Below, in pieces: positions 43,120 through 55,380 of a DNA stretch of 64,000 nt (positions are counted from its first letter, which is position 1; each line of letters begins with the position of its first letter). The notes beneath the pieces were generated by a model. It worked only from the letters and a program-made list of their open reading frames with translations, was not told the DNA's origin and made no database searches. This DNA comes from Wolfiporia cocos. Taxonomy: Eukaryota > Basidiomycota > Agaricomycetes > Polyporales > Phaeolaceae. The stretch lies in NCBI GenBank assembly GCA_029448655.1, contig JACCLO010000001.1:4464001-4528000 (forward strand), written 5' to 3'. Position numbers and translations under genes: made by a program.

Positions 43120-44214
43120 TGACACAGATGGCTCTGTGGGACTCACCAAGCCAGTATCCTTGCGATGAACTAAGGCGACTAGGTGAGGTAGAGGTTATCA
43201 GACACGGTAGTAGGTGGAAGGTTCTTCTACGGCGTACGCCGAGAAGAATAGAACTAAGGTTATAGGCCGTCAAGGCCCTACTTATATACACATATGTAAC
43301 GGGTCATGTGCTACTGTATAGTACATGCCCGATAAGGAATGTGGGCTTGGTTGCCATAAGGGCGACCAAGTGGTATGACTACTCTACAAAGGCCGTGGCC
43401 CGCCGGTAATGGCCGGGCCAATGGTAAAATAGAGAGTGTGTGGTCTCATCGTTAGATGGACATGTGAAGACGGGCGCAGCCCGGGTATAAGGGATGCCGG
43501 TTGCCGGATACCGTGAGGTATAATGGCGATTGGCCGGTCATCGTGTGCTGACCAAGGCGGGACGCCGAGGTCGTAATGCTATTGGGCCAGTAGGCACCGT
43601 AGCATATGATATGTCCGGACCGGAAGGTTACCGGAACATATGGCGGTCTTAGCCGTGAGGCGAGGACCGGTGTTTGGGCAACGCCGTGATGGCAGAAGCC
43701 CGGGACTTGGAGAACGCCGAGTCCGTGGGATGGCCGAGAAGGCCGAGCCTATAGCGATATTGCCTTGATGCTAATATAGTGCTATTTGGCCGTGTTGCCA
43801 TTATTATGCGAAGGCGTGGCGCGCCTGAGGTGCCATTGTGATCAAGGATCTTATGGCGGTGGGAAGCCGGGAAGGCCGACCCAATAGTACAAGGCCGCGA
43901 GGCACTGTTTGTACGTGTGGACATTATTATGCGAGCGTGCCGCGCTCGGCCTATCATTATGATCTACGATCTATGACGTGGCGGGTCTTGCTCTGACGGG
44001 CGAGACCTGTATGACGTAGCTGTAACTATGCTATTGGACCGGAAGGTGCCGTAGCGTTATGTAAGCTGGTCATGTGGTGATAAGCCCAGTTAAGAGCTTG
44101 TCGTGGTGGCAATGGGAGTTAACCCGTAGATAACTTGTAGTTAGACGTATAAATCCCAGGTAAATTGCTATAATCGTAGGAAAAATGCTGTAAGCCCCAG
44201 ATAAATCTGTGACA
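43120..44214 (-). repeat. 5' LTR (1095 bp)
   Basis: Same length and almost identical to 38147-39241. Confidence 0.92.
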
Positions 44215-44932
44215 CAAGCCGGGCTTTACACAACGGCTTGAGACGGCCCAGGGCCCGGCTCGTGTCTCAGGCCGAGCCGGGCCGAGCCGTTGAGCCCCGG
44301 CCTGGTGGCTCTAATGGATACAATGTCCAGCAATTACAATATAAGTTTGTACATGATAGCAATATGCTCAACTCCAATGTAGTGCCTCTGTATTGCTTAT
44401 TTCAAACCAAAGAAAAGGCCCATAAGTCAAATCCTTAACGTTGAAGCCTCCCATGCACTGTTGGGCGCCTATACAATACCCATGTGGCAGGTGCGCTACT
44501 GAACGCTGTGCCAGTGGAAGGTTATTTTGACACTCAATCCTACTATAAATTGTAGGCCTCAATGTTTCTTTTCATCAAGGAGCAGCTGAAAATGATGTAC
44601 TTCAAACTTTTAGTGATGACTATCCTAGCAGTGGTAGGCCCCGGCTCGGCCCCGGCCTAGGCCGGGCCAAGCCGTGAGCCGTCAGTGAGGGCCCGGCCTG
44701 AGGCTTTGGAAGGCCGTGGGCCGTCCAAAGCCAGGCCAAAGCCGGGGCTTTTGGGCCGGGCCGGGCCCTGCACATCACTACCCCGTTATCTGTGCCCCTT
44801 GTCATACTTGACGCCACACGAGTGGCAGTACGGGTCGAGCAGTGATCCGAGGTGATATACTGGTTACAAACCGATGGGGTATGTTCACTTTACTGACGCT
44901 ATATAACTGTCTACAGAAGTATTGCATGGACC

Positions 44933-45313
44933 TGACACAAGCAACACTTCAAGCAACTACTCAGGGGATTGTTACTCGCGTTTCAGCACAATCCTAGTCT
45001 GAGGCTACTCAAGGCATATAAGGCCAAGACGAGTCTGGGGTGCTACCCTGCTCGTTGGCCAGTATATATGCTATTCTACTGTTTGTACACTGTTTGGCTA
45101 CTGTACAGTTATTATGTAAGCTGAGAGTCCGATACTATGGTAAACCCTATAATGGGGGTAAGTACGCGGCACAGAGTGTCCGGGGGGCTGGTGACACGTG
45201 ATAGGGTGTTTGGGGTCTTTGCACGTGACTTGCTTAGGTGCGCGCTTAGATAAGATAAGGGCTTAGGCTCCGTCACTAGTAGATATCGTTTTGGAGAAAA
45301 TCGGCTTGTGACA
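44933..45313 (-). mobile_element. Solo LTR, TSD GGACC
   Basis: 381 bp, TGACACAAGC..GCTTGTGACA. Target duplication at 44928-44932 and 45314-45318. On the minus strand TATATACTGG is followed by a stem-loop (ACGAG..GGGT..ACCC..CTCGT). Confidence 0.85.
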
Positions 45314-45318
45314 GGACC

Positions 45319-45469
45319 ATCCACCAACGGCGGCGACGCTTGCCCTGAATACCAGAGCGAACAGTGGTGTTCCATTCCAGCGCCACACTACAACACTCCC
45401 CCTCAAGCTAGCCGCTGTTCTGATCCCATCAGAACGCGTATTCTTCTGCCACCGCTAAACTAGCGGTTA
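45319..45469 (-). other. Copia LTR start and polypurine tract
   Basis: On the minus strand GAGGGGGAGTGTTGTAGTG has the form of a Copia polypurine tract and LTR start. It belongs to the gag remnant on the other side of the pogo-like element. Confidence 0.5.
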
Positions 45470-48112
45470 CAGTTGAAGACCTCATAATGCATAATGTCGG
45501 TGATCGGATTTCTTTATGCATTATGAGGTCTTATGCAGTATCAAATTTGTCACGAGATGTCACATCCTGTGACCCGATGTGACCCCGCGCATTGTATTGC
45601 AAGTGCCGTAGAAATAACATCTATGTACCCCAGTATCTATCTAATGTTACTTGTTTCATTGATGTGAGGTCAGCCTTGTGAAGATGAGCACGGAATTTGC
45701 GCAACTGCTGCTGCAGCGTAAGCACCAAGATGCCGTCTGTTTCAGCAATCTGCAGGCAGAGCCGCTCAAGCTTCCGGCACATGTCCATCCCCTCTCGCAC
45801 GCTGATTATCTCCTCTATCTCATCATCCTCACTGCCGCCATTGCCCCCACTGTCAGTATCAGTCTCATCTATCTTCCGTCCTGCTAGGTCTTGGTTTACT
45901 GCTGCAATTATGTCACTATCGCCGCCTGGGAAGTCGTATGAAGGCTCGCCAGCTGCTCTCTCTTCGACTGGATTGAGGAGGTCCTCTAAGGTGGGTCGTG
46001 TACCGCACACTCATTTCCGTGTCTGTAGCTCTTTGACTGAGCTCACCAAGTCATTCTCAAGCTCTATAAGCTGAGGGAGGGACAGTTGGGCATTGGGTGT
46101 CGGAGGAGATGTGGGGGATTGAGTGGACAAGGTCATTGATGAGCCTGACAGTGACTGTGAGTTGCTAGCAAGTCTCTTGATTGCATTCACTGCAGCATCA
46201 CTATCATCCTCGGCAGCGAAAACAGCATCGAAGGCAGGTTTCCAGTCCTCATAGCGGTAAGCGTCACCAAGGTGCGTCCGCAGGCGTTCTTCAACTTGTG
46301 GCATTGAAGCAAGTTCTCCACTAGCAAAGGTATGGAATATATCCCATGCCTTTGCATCTCGAGTGGGATCAGGAGAACGAGCCACTAGCGTAGCGGATCT
46401 GTCAGATCTGTCGATCGATCAGTGTCTGACATTGAATCCTATGCTGTTGACACAAACCTATGCTCAGGGAATTGGAATGCGTGCTTCCAGCAATTTGTGA
46501 TTGTGCTAGGTGTCACAGCGTTCCAAGCTGCCTGCGCGAGAAGCATGATTTCAAGCTGATCTATCTTGTAGATGTCATCCTCTCCAGCCTCATCCTGCTC
46601 GATAGCCCGATAACAGAATGCACGACGGTAGTGTGCTTTGAAGCACCGTATCACTCCTGCATCCAAGGGCTGTACAAATGATGTCATGTTGGGCTCGAAG
46701 AAATGGATGTCAATGTTGGTAGGTCTGTATGCAATATCGTGCCCACTGAAATTGTCGAGCCACAGGTTAACGTGGCAATTCTGACTGCGGAATATGCGGT
46801 CATAATATTTGACATATCTGACAATGCATGAGTACACGATTAACTCACAGCCAATGGCCTACTCACTCCTGGAACAATGAGGACGTCATCCATGCAGTCT
46901 TGTTGCTCCGGTAGTAAAAGCCATGTTCTTGTGGTGTCCTGTTGCCGAAGCACCAAGGACGTTTCGCCTTACCAATGAAGAAGATCGGAATTTTTTCAGA
47001 GCCATCCGCATTGCACATAAAGCCAAGGGTTAGTCGGTCCTTGCTTGCTTTCTTGCCAGACATGTACGCTGTTGCTAGACCTCGGTCAGGAGGGGTCCTA
47101 TTGAAATCTATGAATTACATCTAATACAAGGCATATAGAAGCTTAACTTACTTTCCATACAGACTCGTTTCATCGAAATTGAGGTTATCTTTTGGTGGCT
47201 TCGATTGGTAGATCACCAAATTTCTTTCTCGCTCCCTCTGAACAGCCGCTAGGTCCACTGAACCTGCTTCGCCATGGCGTCGTATTTCCCGCAGTCCATG
47301 GCTGTTTATTATGGTACGTTAGATGTCTCCATACACTGTGTATTAAACAAACTCACGCCTTTTTAAAACCCCTTAACCAGCCATTGCTTTGCATCCGCTC
47401 ATTCTGTGGGACTTTCAACTGCTCTTCAAAGAGCTGACGCTTCGCAACAAGCATATTCCCATTTACAAGCTCTCCCTTTGCCTCCATGTGCCTAACCCAC
47501 AGCATGATAGCACGCTCAACATCAGGTCGGGTGACAATGCGGTGTCTCTTTGAAGACAGAGTGGTTGGTGTTGCACCAAGGCGTGCCTCATCCTCGATCC
47601 TGCCCTTCTTCGACAAATGGCAAGACAGACTTGCCTGATTGAAAATCAAGGCTCCTTCCTTCCTGTTTGCAAAGTACTTGACTACCTCATCCTGTGTCAT
47701 CGGCTGATGCTGGTTATGATATGCAACAACGGTGAGCCAGTCCTGAAGGGTCAGGTTGCTTCGTTCATGCTTTGGAGGTTTAACAGCTGATGTCTTTCCA
47801 TCCTTGGATGTGCGATTGACAAGTGGGCGAACATAGGGCTTCTGAGGCTTGCGCGGTTTGCGCTTCCGTTCTTCTGCGGGCATTGTGATGGGAACCGCAC
47901 AAGCCGAGATTGGATTATTTGCTTTAGTTTAGCACCGTAATACTCATAAATAAGATATTTATTACTATATATGGAAGATCTACTAATGCATAATTGCCTG
48001 ATTGCTTATGCATTATGCGATATGAGATTTCATGCATAAATCCCCGCAAATGAGGTCGGTGACCGGGTCAGGCCATGCATTATGAGGTTATGCATTATGA
48101 GGTCTTCAACTG
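45470..48112 (-). mobile_element. Complete pogo/Tigger-like DNA transposon (2643 bp)
   Basis: Inverted ends start CAGTTGAAGACCTCATAATG and match over about 25 bases at both sides. They are flanked by the TA dinucleotide (45468-45469 and 48113-48114), as in Tc1/mariner elements. Subterminal CATAATGCA / TGCATTATG repeats occur at both ends. It carries one transposase gene with introns and sits in a Copia gag remnant. Confidence 0.9.
45621..47883 (-). CDS. pogo/Tigger-like transposase with CENP-B type DNA-binding part
   Basis: Exons, read 5' to 3' on the minus strand. 47883 to about 47357 has a basic N-terminus, a psq/CENP-B helix-turn-helix and ends NGWLRGFKK. About 47300-47156 contains the first catalytic Asp (DNLNFDETSLYGK). 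About 47110-46863 follows. About 46823-46452 has LWLDNFSGH with the second Asp and QPLDAGVIRCF with the third. 46385-45621 is an acidic C-terminus. Small introns separate them. An in-frame TGA at 46011-46013 interrupts the tail (QTRK, stop, VCGTRPTLED); CGA to TGA is the simplest cause. Catalytic residues are intact. Confidence 0.85.
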
Positions 48113-49658
48113 TACCTTCTTATCTGGGCACTCGCGACGTACGTGCCCTTCCTTCCCGCAGCAGTAACAGGATTTTTTACCGCACCTCTAGCCTTCCTCC
48201 GCGCCTTTCCAGGAACCTTCGCCAGGGCCGCGAATTCCGCCCCGTCATCGGCTCCCCCTAGACGCGTCTCCTCGTTTAGGAGCTTGGCCGCCACCTTATC
48301 AAAGGTGCGCTCGCTCGCCGGTAAGTCGTCGACCTGTGAGATTACCCGCGTGTACCGTTCGCTCAGTCCCATGATTAGGATGAGCACCCTCTGCGCTTCC
48401 TCAACCTCAACGTCTACCTCCTTGAGCCCTCTAGCCAACCCGTTCACCCTGGAGATCCAGCCTTGTGCTGATTCCCCGCTGTCCATCTCCACGCGATCGA
48501 ATGCCCGCCACTTTGCAAGTTCCGTGGCGAACCCTTTTGACCGGTGAGTGTCACGCAGCAGCCCCAGCACCAATGGGGGTCCTTCTCATCCTCCAGTGGC
48601 TCCAGCTGCTCCTCACCCACCCGGAGTATGATCTCCGCCCACACCTTGGCCATATCGGCCTTCTTCCTCTTACCAAGGACCCTCGCTAACGCATCCGTTT
48701 CGGACTCCCCATCCTTCTTCTCCACCTCCGGTTCAACCGTCTCCCACAGGCCCTTCTGCACCAGTGCCGCTTTCTCTGCCTTTGGAACGACCATCTTCAC
48801 CTGGATTGCCACTTCACTGACCTGGTTCTGTTCAGAAGTGTGCATCTCTTCGGGTTCTTCACTTAGCTGGACTCCTGATGACTCAACCCTAGCTTCTTCA
48901 GAGTTTGTTGACAGGTTGTGGGCCCCGTTTTGTGTTGCTGGAAGTGAATGGGGGGGTCTTCTGTAGCATAGTGTGTATGCTGGAATGTTCAGGGTGCCTA
49001 TCACTAGGCCCATAGGTAATCTGACTGTGCTGGTAGCTGGGCTGGAATCTCCAGTAGTTGTCATGGTTTTTACCATGACATCCCTGACTTATTGTAGCCA
49101 CATCTACCAGGGCTCAAACACAGGGCTTTGCGCCTCCCTCTCAGTACATTTACCACTGCATTATGGACTACTTAGCCAGTATGTCACATGACCCCTAGAT
49201 TAGATTGACCCCCTAGCGTCTAGATTACCCCGGCCCAGTAGTTACTAGGCTGCTTACTATATCATGACGTGTAGTTAGTGCACACAGACCAGGCCTTTAG
49301 GGCAAGTACCTACAGTAGTACCACTGGTCCGTCATGTATATAAACCCTTGGCTGAGGTCTTACAACCTCAGTCCAATTAATCTCTCGACTAGGGCGTGCT
49401 TGCCCTCAGTCTACTCTATCATCCCTTGTGTGCACCTCGACTTTCGTCAACACCTCTATGGATTCACCCTTGTCTTACTAGTCTGGTACTACGTTGTGCC
49501 AACCTGTTAGGCTTGGGCCCTAGGATGACATCAGATGAGTATTCTGTGTCAGTAGTGTAGGAGAGTTGCTTGTTGAAATGTAGTGATTGCACAGAGATTG
49601 GTGAAGATATTTTGGCTTTCTTCACATTGGCATCTGCTATGCTTGGCTGTCCTTCCAT
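48113..49658 (-). pseudogene. gag: Ty1/Copia-type Gag remnant
   Basis: UBN2/Copia-gag-like: LVQKGLWETVEPE, ADMAKVWAEIILRV, then, in the next frame, FATELAKWRAFDRVEM and VLILIMGLSERYTRVI. It ends with a CCHC knuckle (CYCCGKEGHVRREC) reached only by another frame change. Frames change near 48570 and 48175. The N-terminal part is split by the solo LTR 49059-49551; the frame is continuous across it (49658 to 49552, then 49058). The pogo-like element interrupts the 3' end. Confidence 0.75.
49059..49551 (+). mobile_element. Solo LTR, TSD GTAGT
   Basis: 493 bp, TGTCATGG..CTGTGTCA, target duplication at 49054-49058 and 49552-49556. ATGTATATAAA is followed by arms CTGAGGT 49352-49358 and ACCTCAG 49365-49371 around CTTACA. 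The first quarter has antisense A-box-like (TGGCTAAGTAG) and degenerate B-box motifs. Confidence 0.88.
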
Positions 49659-51199
49659 CCTTCTGCTACAAGACTTCTGCAGTCAGACTTCCACAGTGTG
49701 CATCACCAAAGGCCGCTCACTTAAAATAGCCAAATTGGACCCAACCTCAATAACACCTGTTCCATCCCACCTTGACTCTTTGTCAAGCTGCTCACCTAGC
49801 TTAGTTGATCCAAAAGCTGTACAGACTGAAACCACTCACTTAGCATAGCTGAGTCAGATGCCATACAACAGAAGTTGGCTGCTTAGCTTTAGCTGATTCA
49901 GTCGGAGGACCTCAGTAATACTGGAAATTTTGGAAGCATGAACAGCTCACCCCTTGTATACCCCCCAGCACAGTAGTGTTCAAGTTGGTGTACTGCTAGC
50001 TATTCCTGATTCCTGGAGGCCCTAGCCCAGCAACCCCCATTCTGATTATTGTGGGCAGACCCTCTGCTAGCACATCACTTTTGCCATCATTGAATTGATA
50101 CTCCATTTCTGCCCTCTTTGCTCCTATCACTTGTACTGTTGCCTCGTACTGTTGCAGAAATATCTTGTAATGAAGTCATATAATCCACAGTCAGAAAATT
50201 GTATGTCAATCAATTTTCTTGCACTGTATGATACACTCAAGAATTAATGGGCTTGAATGAGAGACACAATGTCATCAATTGTGTCATAGACAGAGGCTTG
50301 TCATCTTGTCTCATCACAGATCTTATTTTTGTGGCTTCATCACAGATCTATTTTTCTCCTTCATCTGTATCTCCTTTTTCCTTTCCCTCCACATTCTTCC
50401 CACCCCAGGATGGATCACATCTCTTCTAGCTCTGACTCTTCCCACAATTATTACCAATGCTATGGGTACTCTAGGCATATTACAGACTCAGAATATTTTT
50501 TCTTCTGATTCCCTAGACTGTAATCATCATCATCCTGTCGATTTCTTTGTGTATAGTTTCATGCAAGACAATACCCAAGCAGGCTTGAGATGGGACACCT
50601 TCAGCATTTCACAAGATGTAAGTTGGATAGAATATCATGCAGATCTCAATCTGATATCTGTTAGCACTCCAAGCAGCTCATCTCCAAGGTGGACCATGCC
50701 ACATTGGTCTGCCTCAACAATTGCACATATGCAGAATTGTTTCAAGAGATCACCTGCTTAAATCAAGAGATTGCTTGTTCAAAAAATCAAGTTGATGCTT
50801 TTGGGTGGGTATATGTGTCCACACCATGAGCAACATCCATGCTTGATTTTATTCCTTTAACCTGACAGTTGAGGCTCCCAAGAGATGTTGTGTACTAGAA
50901 ATAAAAGGTATGGTTTTCAGCTTCAGATACATGAAAGCAAGAGTTCACACCTCATCTAGTTCTGCCACTGCAGCACCCACTACGATAAATACCAACCCCC
51001 AGCCCCAAAGTACTAGATTACCTCAGCAGTCACAATATCCCTGTATCAAATTTTGGCAAGCCAAAACATGGCACAATCACAAGAGAGAAGCCTCAACAAA
51101 GGGAAGGACTGATGTCACGGGCAAAAAGGTGATATCACTCTTCACACTCCAAAGCACCGGCTTCTATCATATTTCACATAGATCAGCGCCCACAATACA
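49659..51199. other. No recognisable gene
   Basis: A 160-codon plus-strand frame at 50279-50761 has hydrophobic N-terminal composition but no family I know and no clear start context. The rest shows nothing I can support. It may be decayed repeat DNA. Confidence 0.35.
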
Positions 51200-51204
51200 C
51201 ACCA

Positions 51205-51611
51205 TGTCACAGAACATTGTGGCACGCCAGGTTGAATAGTAACGTGACCCTTAGATTAGATAAGTACATCGTCGTTAGATAAGATGGGGCGCCAGTAGAT
51301 ACACTCACGGTCATGTTAGTACAAGTAGCACATGACTGCATAGCGACGGTAGCAGCCTGTGCATCTTACAGCGCACAGGCCCCCTTTAGGGCAGACCTTA
51401 GTGTAGTAGTGCGGCATGTAGTTACAGCGCGACGTCTGAGGCTAGCACCTCAGACGTAGTATTCTCATCCATCAGGTTCATACCTGGTATCACCAACCCT
51501 GTGCGCCTGTGCCTTGCCTCTATACTATGCACTGCTAGTCTGAGGGCGACCCCTGACAACAAGTCCTTGGGTGCACCGTGCACATATCCCGGTACTGGAG
51601 GTACTGTGATA
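51205..51611 (+). mobile_element. Solo LTR, TSD CACCA, mutated end
   Basis: 407 bp beginning TGTCACAG and ending CTGTGATA where TCA or ACA is usual. Flanks CACCA at 51200-51204 and 51612-51616. It has a perfect 10-bp stem-loop (51432-51441 with 51448-51457). Confidence 0.72.
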
Positions 51612-51641
51612 CACCATAGTAAACATCCCACACTGACACTA

Positions 51642-52202
51642 TGTCACAAACTTTCCATAATGTCTTGTAACAACCCTCGCTATAGGACGCACGCGCGGCA
51701 CTAGGCGTACGCCGCATCTCTGCGCTGTAGCCACCTCCGGCGTCTCCCAGTTATTGCAGGTCACCTGGTCGTATGGTTAGCGCTGTAAGGTAGCGCGCGC
51801 CTCAGGTACCGTCACTAATGGTCACATTGTTACATGTCCCGTTACCTAGCACATGACCCAGTAGATACGGCGCACAGGCCACGTCTTTAGGGCTGGCTCG
51901 GTAGTAGATACCAGCATGTATATAATACGACGAGATGTGGGCTTACACCCCATCTCTCAGATTCTCGACAATGGTGTATAACCCTTTCTCGCTTAACGCT
52001 GTGTGATCTCCTGGCCCGGGGCCCGTATCTCTCCTACCTTGTCTGTGAGGTTATCAGCTATGTCGGCGTACACTAGGAATGCGGGGATGCCCCATCCATG
52101 TAGCCTCTGCGCTCACCTCTGGTTGGTGCCTTATGGCCTCGATTGTAGGCCTGTATGGATCCCCCTGAGCCCAGGGGTCGCACAGACAGTGAGTCTGTGT
52201 CA
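51642..52202 (+). mobile_element. Solo LTR, TSD CACTA
   Basis: 561 bp, TGTCACAA..CTGTGTCA, duplication at 51637-51641 and 52203-52207. It has ATGTATATAA and a bulged stem-loop (GAGATG..CATCTC) around a CTTACA loop. An A-box-like TGGTCGTATGG lies near 51768. Confidence 0.87.
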
Positions 52203-52207
52203 CACTA

Positions 52208-52492
52208 CGGATGTGTTACTAATTACAAATACAGACTTTACACAGACCAGTAGGAAGTTCCCCTACGTAGTCTTAGCTTAGCCTCAACAAGGCCATTACT
52301 GGCCTAATACCTACACACAGACCATAACATACACATACGCTACAATAATATATATAGGGGGTTGAGCGTTGGGTTCAGACTCCATTCTGAACTTGGCGTC
52401 CTTCCACCCGCCTCACCCCAGTTAGCTCTGTGGGCTATGGGTGGTCTTGTCAACTGACACCCTAGCTGAAAAACCATGCTGAGGCCAAAGGC
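52208..52492 (+). mobile_element. LTR fragment
   Basis: Has GGCCATTACTGGCC (about 52290-52303), ACACAGACC, ATATATATAGG and a stem-loop (GTTCAG 52373-52378, CTGAAC 52387-52392), as in the 3' half of the other LTRs. The ends are not defined. Confidence 0.55.
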
Positions 52493-52497
52493 CTCAC

Positions 52498-52955
52498 TGA
52501 CACAAAACGTACCCTAGCCCCCCTACCCCCTATGTGTCTGCCTTCTAGTACCAAGCTTCAAAATATGCTGCTAGGTTTATGGTGAGGATAAGGGCCCCCA
52601 GTCTAGCGAGTGTATACGCAAAGAGGGAAAGGCATAGGAGCACACCCACCAGTATGCCAGTGGACGGTCAAGATGAATAGTTCTGAGGAGTACCTCAGAA
52701 CGCATGGGCTTATATACATGTGGGATGCAGCTATCTATGCTAAGTACCTGCCCTAAGGCACTGGTCCATGCACCATGTCTATGTCACCATTCCATAAGCA
52801 TAACTGTGTAAGCGCATAACTACTGGGCTGAGGCAGTAACACTGTACAATGTGCAACTAACCTATCACGTGACCTCCCTGCATGTACTAGGCACATATGC
52901 TAGAGGGGTGGCACTATATGCTGGAGACTGGGGAACGTCAGGTAAATTTGTGACA
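52498..52955 (-). mobile_element. Solo LTR, reversed, TSD CTCAC
   Basis: 458 bp, TGACACAAAA..TTTGTGACA, duplication at 52493-52497 and 52956-52960. On the minus strand ATGTATATAA is followed by GTTCTGAGG (52701-52693) and CCTCAGAAC (52688-52680). Confidence 0.87.
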
Positions 52956-52960
52956 CTCAC

Positions 52961-53816
52961 TCTGCAGGTAACAATGAACATATTTCTAAATGCAACAATC
53001 AGGAGCTAGGTTTCATGGAACACTCATGCATGAGGATGGAGAGATGTTCTCAGATTCAAACATGAGAGTGTTCAAAGAGCATGTCACCATAACTTTCAGT
53101 CTGTTGTAAAGCAAGGTATTGTTCCCAAAAGATGGGGTCAGCTTAACATCAAGGCCACCTCAGAGTTCCATGTGCACATTGAAATTTCATTTCCAGACCT
53201 CGTGCTTTGCGAGAATCACTAGAAGGTCAACCAGCTAGGCACTGCACTTTACCCACATTGGAAGCAGAAACAGCCTCAGTTATTTGCACATTCAGGCCCA
53301 AGTGCCACTACCTAGTTGGTCTCAACTCAATCACATCCTTCCATTCATACATCTACACACCATGAGCCAGGAACAGAGGTCTCAGCACTACAGGGACCAG
53401 GAGAACATTTACCTGCTGCATCAGGTGAGATGTCCTCACTGCATACCATTTATTTCAGCACTTCAGATTGTGCACTTTGTACCTTGATCAGTGCTTCCAC
53501 AGCCTTGCACAAATCACAGGAAGCATCAACATCAGTGCTGGCTTTGTGAACATGGATTGCTGAGTCTGTACAGGCACAGCCTGCACAGGATGTGCCAGGC
53601 TCATCTTGGACTTCCTTGACTCGGATCACAGAGCTAGGGATGGCTTCTGGCAATTCTCCTGATGGTGCTGCTCCTCTCAAGTCCTTGTGAGACATCTCAG
53701 CTGAACCTCTTATGCCTGACTCTGCCATATGCACCCAACGAACTGAACCAAACACTGGCAACAAGAGGCTTGCCCCTTCAGACCAGGATCACACTGGACC
53801 CCACAAGCATAGAATC
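52961..53816. other. No recognisable gene
   Basis: A 104-codon minus-strand frame (53764-53450) with several Cys residues is of unknown nature. No family resemblance and no repeat boundaries. Confidence 0.35.
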
Positions 53817-55380
53817 AGCACTGTCACAGATTATTCAGTGACCTGGTGCTAACGTTCTGACCAAGGGCTGAACTCAATACCTAAATGCTCCCCTTAGCAC
53901 GTCTACCACTACGTTACAGTGTACTTACAGTCACATGACCCCTAGATAAGATAACCACCATCCCTAGTGTCTAGATTACAACCCTAGCGCTGATTTTTAG
54001 TGTCAGTATATCCCCGGCCCAGTATTTGACTGTTACTTATGACTACATATGCACATGACCGCTTACCTATGGTAATGCCCCACTGGGTGCACGGACCTGC
54101 ATTATTTTAGGGTAGACAGATACTCCTTGCTGTGAAAACATGTATATAATGTATGTGTATGTTGCTGAGGTCTTAGTACCTCAGCTCTATCATATTCAGT
54201 TTAGGGGGCATGTCCCCTCAGCTGAACTCTGTTACAAATCGAATATCGTTCAGCTGAAATAACTAAGTTGAGTTACTCAGCATATTGAGTAGCACATTAC
54301 TCATCATCCTTTGCAAAGGCAGAGCATTGGTTATATAAGCTGAGGGCTTAATTGCTTAAGCCTTTGAGAATGAGTATAAGATCCTTGTAATTAAACAAGG
54401 TCAAGCTGAGGAACTCAACTGGTATTTACATTGGGTTATATACTGTGATCCTATAGACAGGGTCATAGTGTCCTTGGTACTGCTAATATTAAGTCCATCA
54501 AGCTAATGTTCTAAGTAACAAGCAAGAAGTGCTACGGTTGAGCACAACAGCAGATGAAACAGAGAAGTTGTATGGTTAGACATACGGTATCAGCTAGAAC
54601 GTGATGGAATGTCAGACTATGGACATAGGGCTGTTATACATGAAATGAAGACCTTTGGTTAAGTGGAGGTCCCTAGAATAGAGCACATGAGAGAGCGGTT
54701 GAATGCTAAGTCCTCATACACAGTGAGGCACCGAAAAGAAATATACCAAGTGTACCTGCAACTGTTACGGTTATTTCGATTTCTCGAACGCTGAACTCAC
54801 CATTGGGTGAATACGATACAGGGACTTGTTGCGCAACCATCCCCCTGGCTACTTGTGACTCTACTGGGCACATCCCCAGTTGTACTAGCGTATAGGGTGC
54901 GTTTCGATTCTGGCAGATCCAACTCTGCCCTCGTTTCATGTTTATCATTTACTAGCTGATAGATGGCATTCAACCGCCATCATAATTCCTATCTATCATT
55001 TTGGATATATCACTGCATACTTATCAAACATTTCATACTATAGTGTAGACAGTATCGGTGACATCTGAGACAGACTTGACCCCTAAAACCCAATGTAGTA
55101 TATAAACCCATGTACTTATTGTCAAGGCTCTTCAGCTCGACCTTGTTGTACAAACAAGAAGTCTTATACTTGTTCTCAAATGTAGGAAACTACGCTCAGT
55201 ATTTCCCGAGCTCTCGAACAACTAAGTCCTCAAAGTACACATCGACTTCTTGGACTTAGGCAAGCCTTATATTCTATCAGACTTGCAAACCAGACAGACT
55301 ATATCCTCTAACGCGTAGTGGATATCGAATGACCCCTAGAGTCTTTGACCTAGGGCCCGAAGGCATTTAACAGATGTATT

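Larger units (their letters stand above)
38147..44214 (-). mobile_element. Complete large non-coding LTR element (6068 bp), TSD CAAGC
   Basis: Two 1095-bp LTRs and 3878 bp of interior without a long open frame. Target duplication at 38142-38146 and 44215-44219. The polypurine tract CCTAAAGCGGGGGTAA lies next to the 3' LTR (39242-39257, minus strand). Size and lack of coding fit a LARD-type non-autonomous element. Termini, tract and leader match the coding element at 16597-26461. I saw one LTR difference (AAGGTGACT against AAGGCGACT). Confidence 0.92.
38092..44780. mobile_element. hAT-like MITE copy 3, TSD CCCCGTTA, split by LTR element
   Basis: 8-bp duplication at 38084-38091 and 44781-44788. 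Removing 38147-44219 leaves 616 bp with the same ends as copies 1 and 2. Confidence 0.88.
37649..44925 (+). pseudogene. Third Crinkler-type paralog, split by MITE copy 3 and a nested LTR element
   Basis: ATG at 37649 (MSPPYEEKFEMG..). The exon ends at about 37759, a short intron runs to about 37816 (GTACGC..ACAG), and the next exon (SGSWLCVLGAVWTDY) continues to 38091. It resembles the region before the kinase domain of the intact gene (LVDDML..LYFARVLNAL). After the MITE the frame resumes at 44789 and reaches a GTGATA..CTACAG intron-like stretch (to about 44911). What follows merges with LTR sequence, so the kinase part is not found. Confidence 0.6.
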
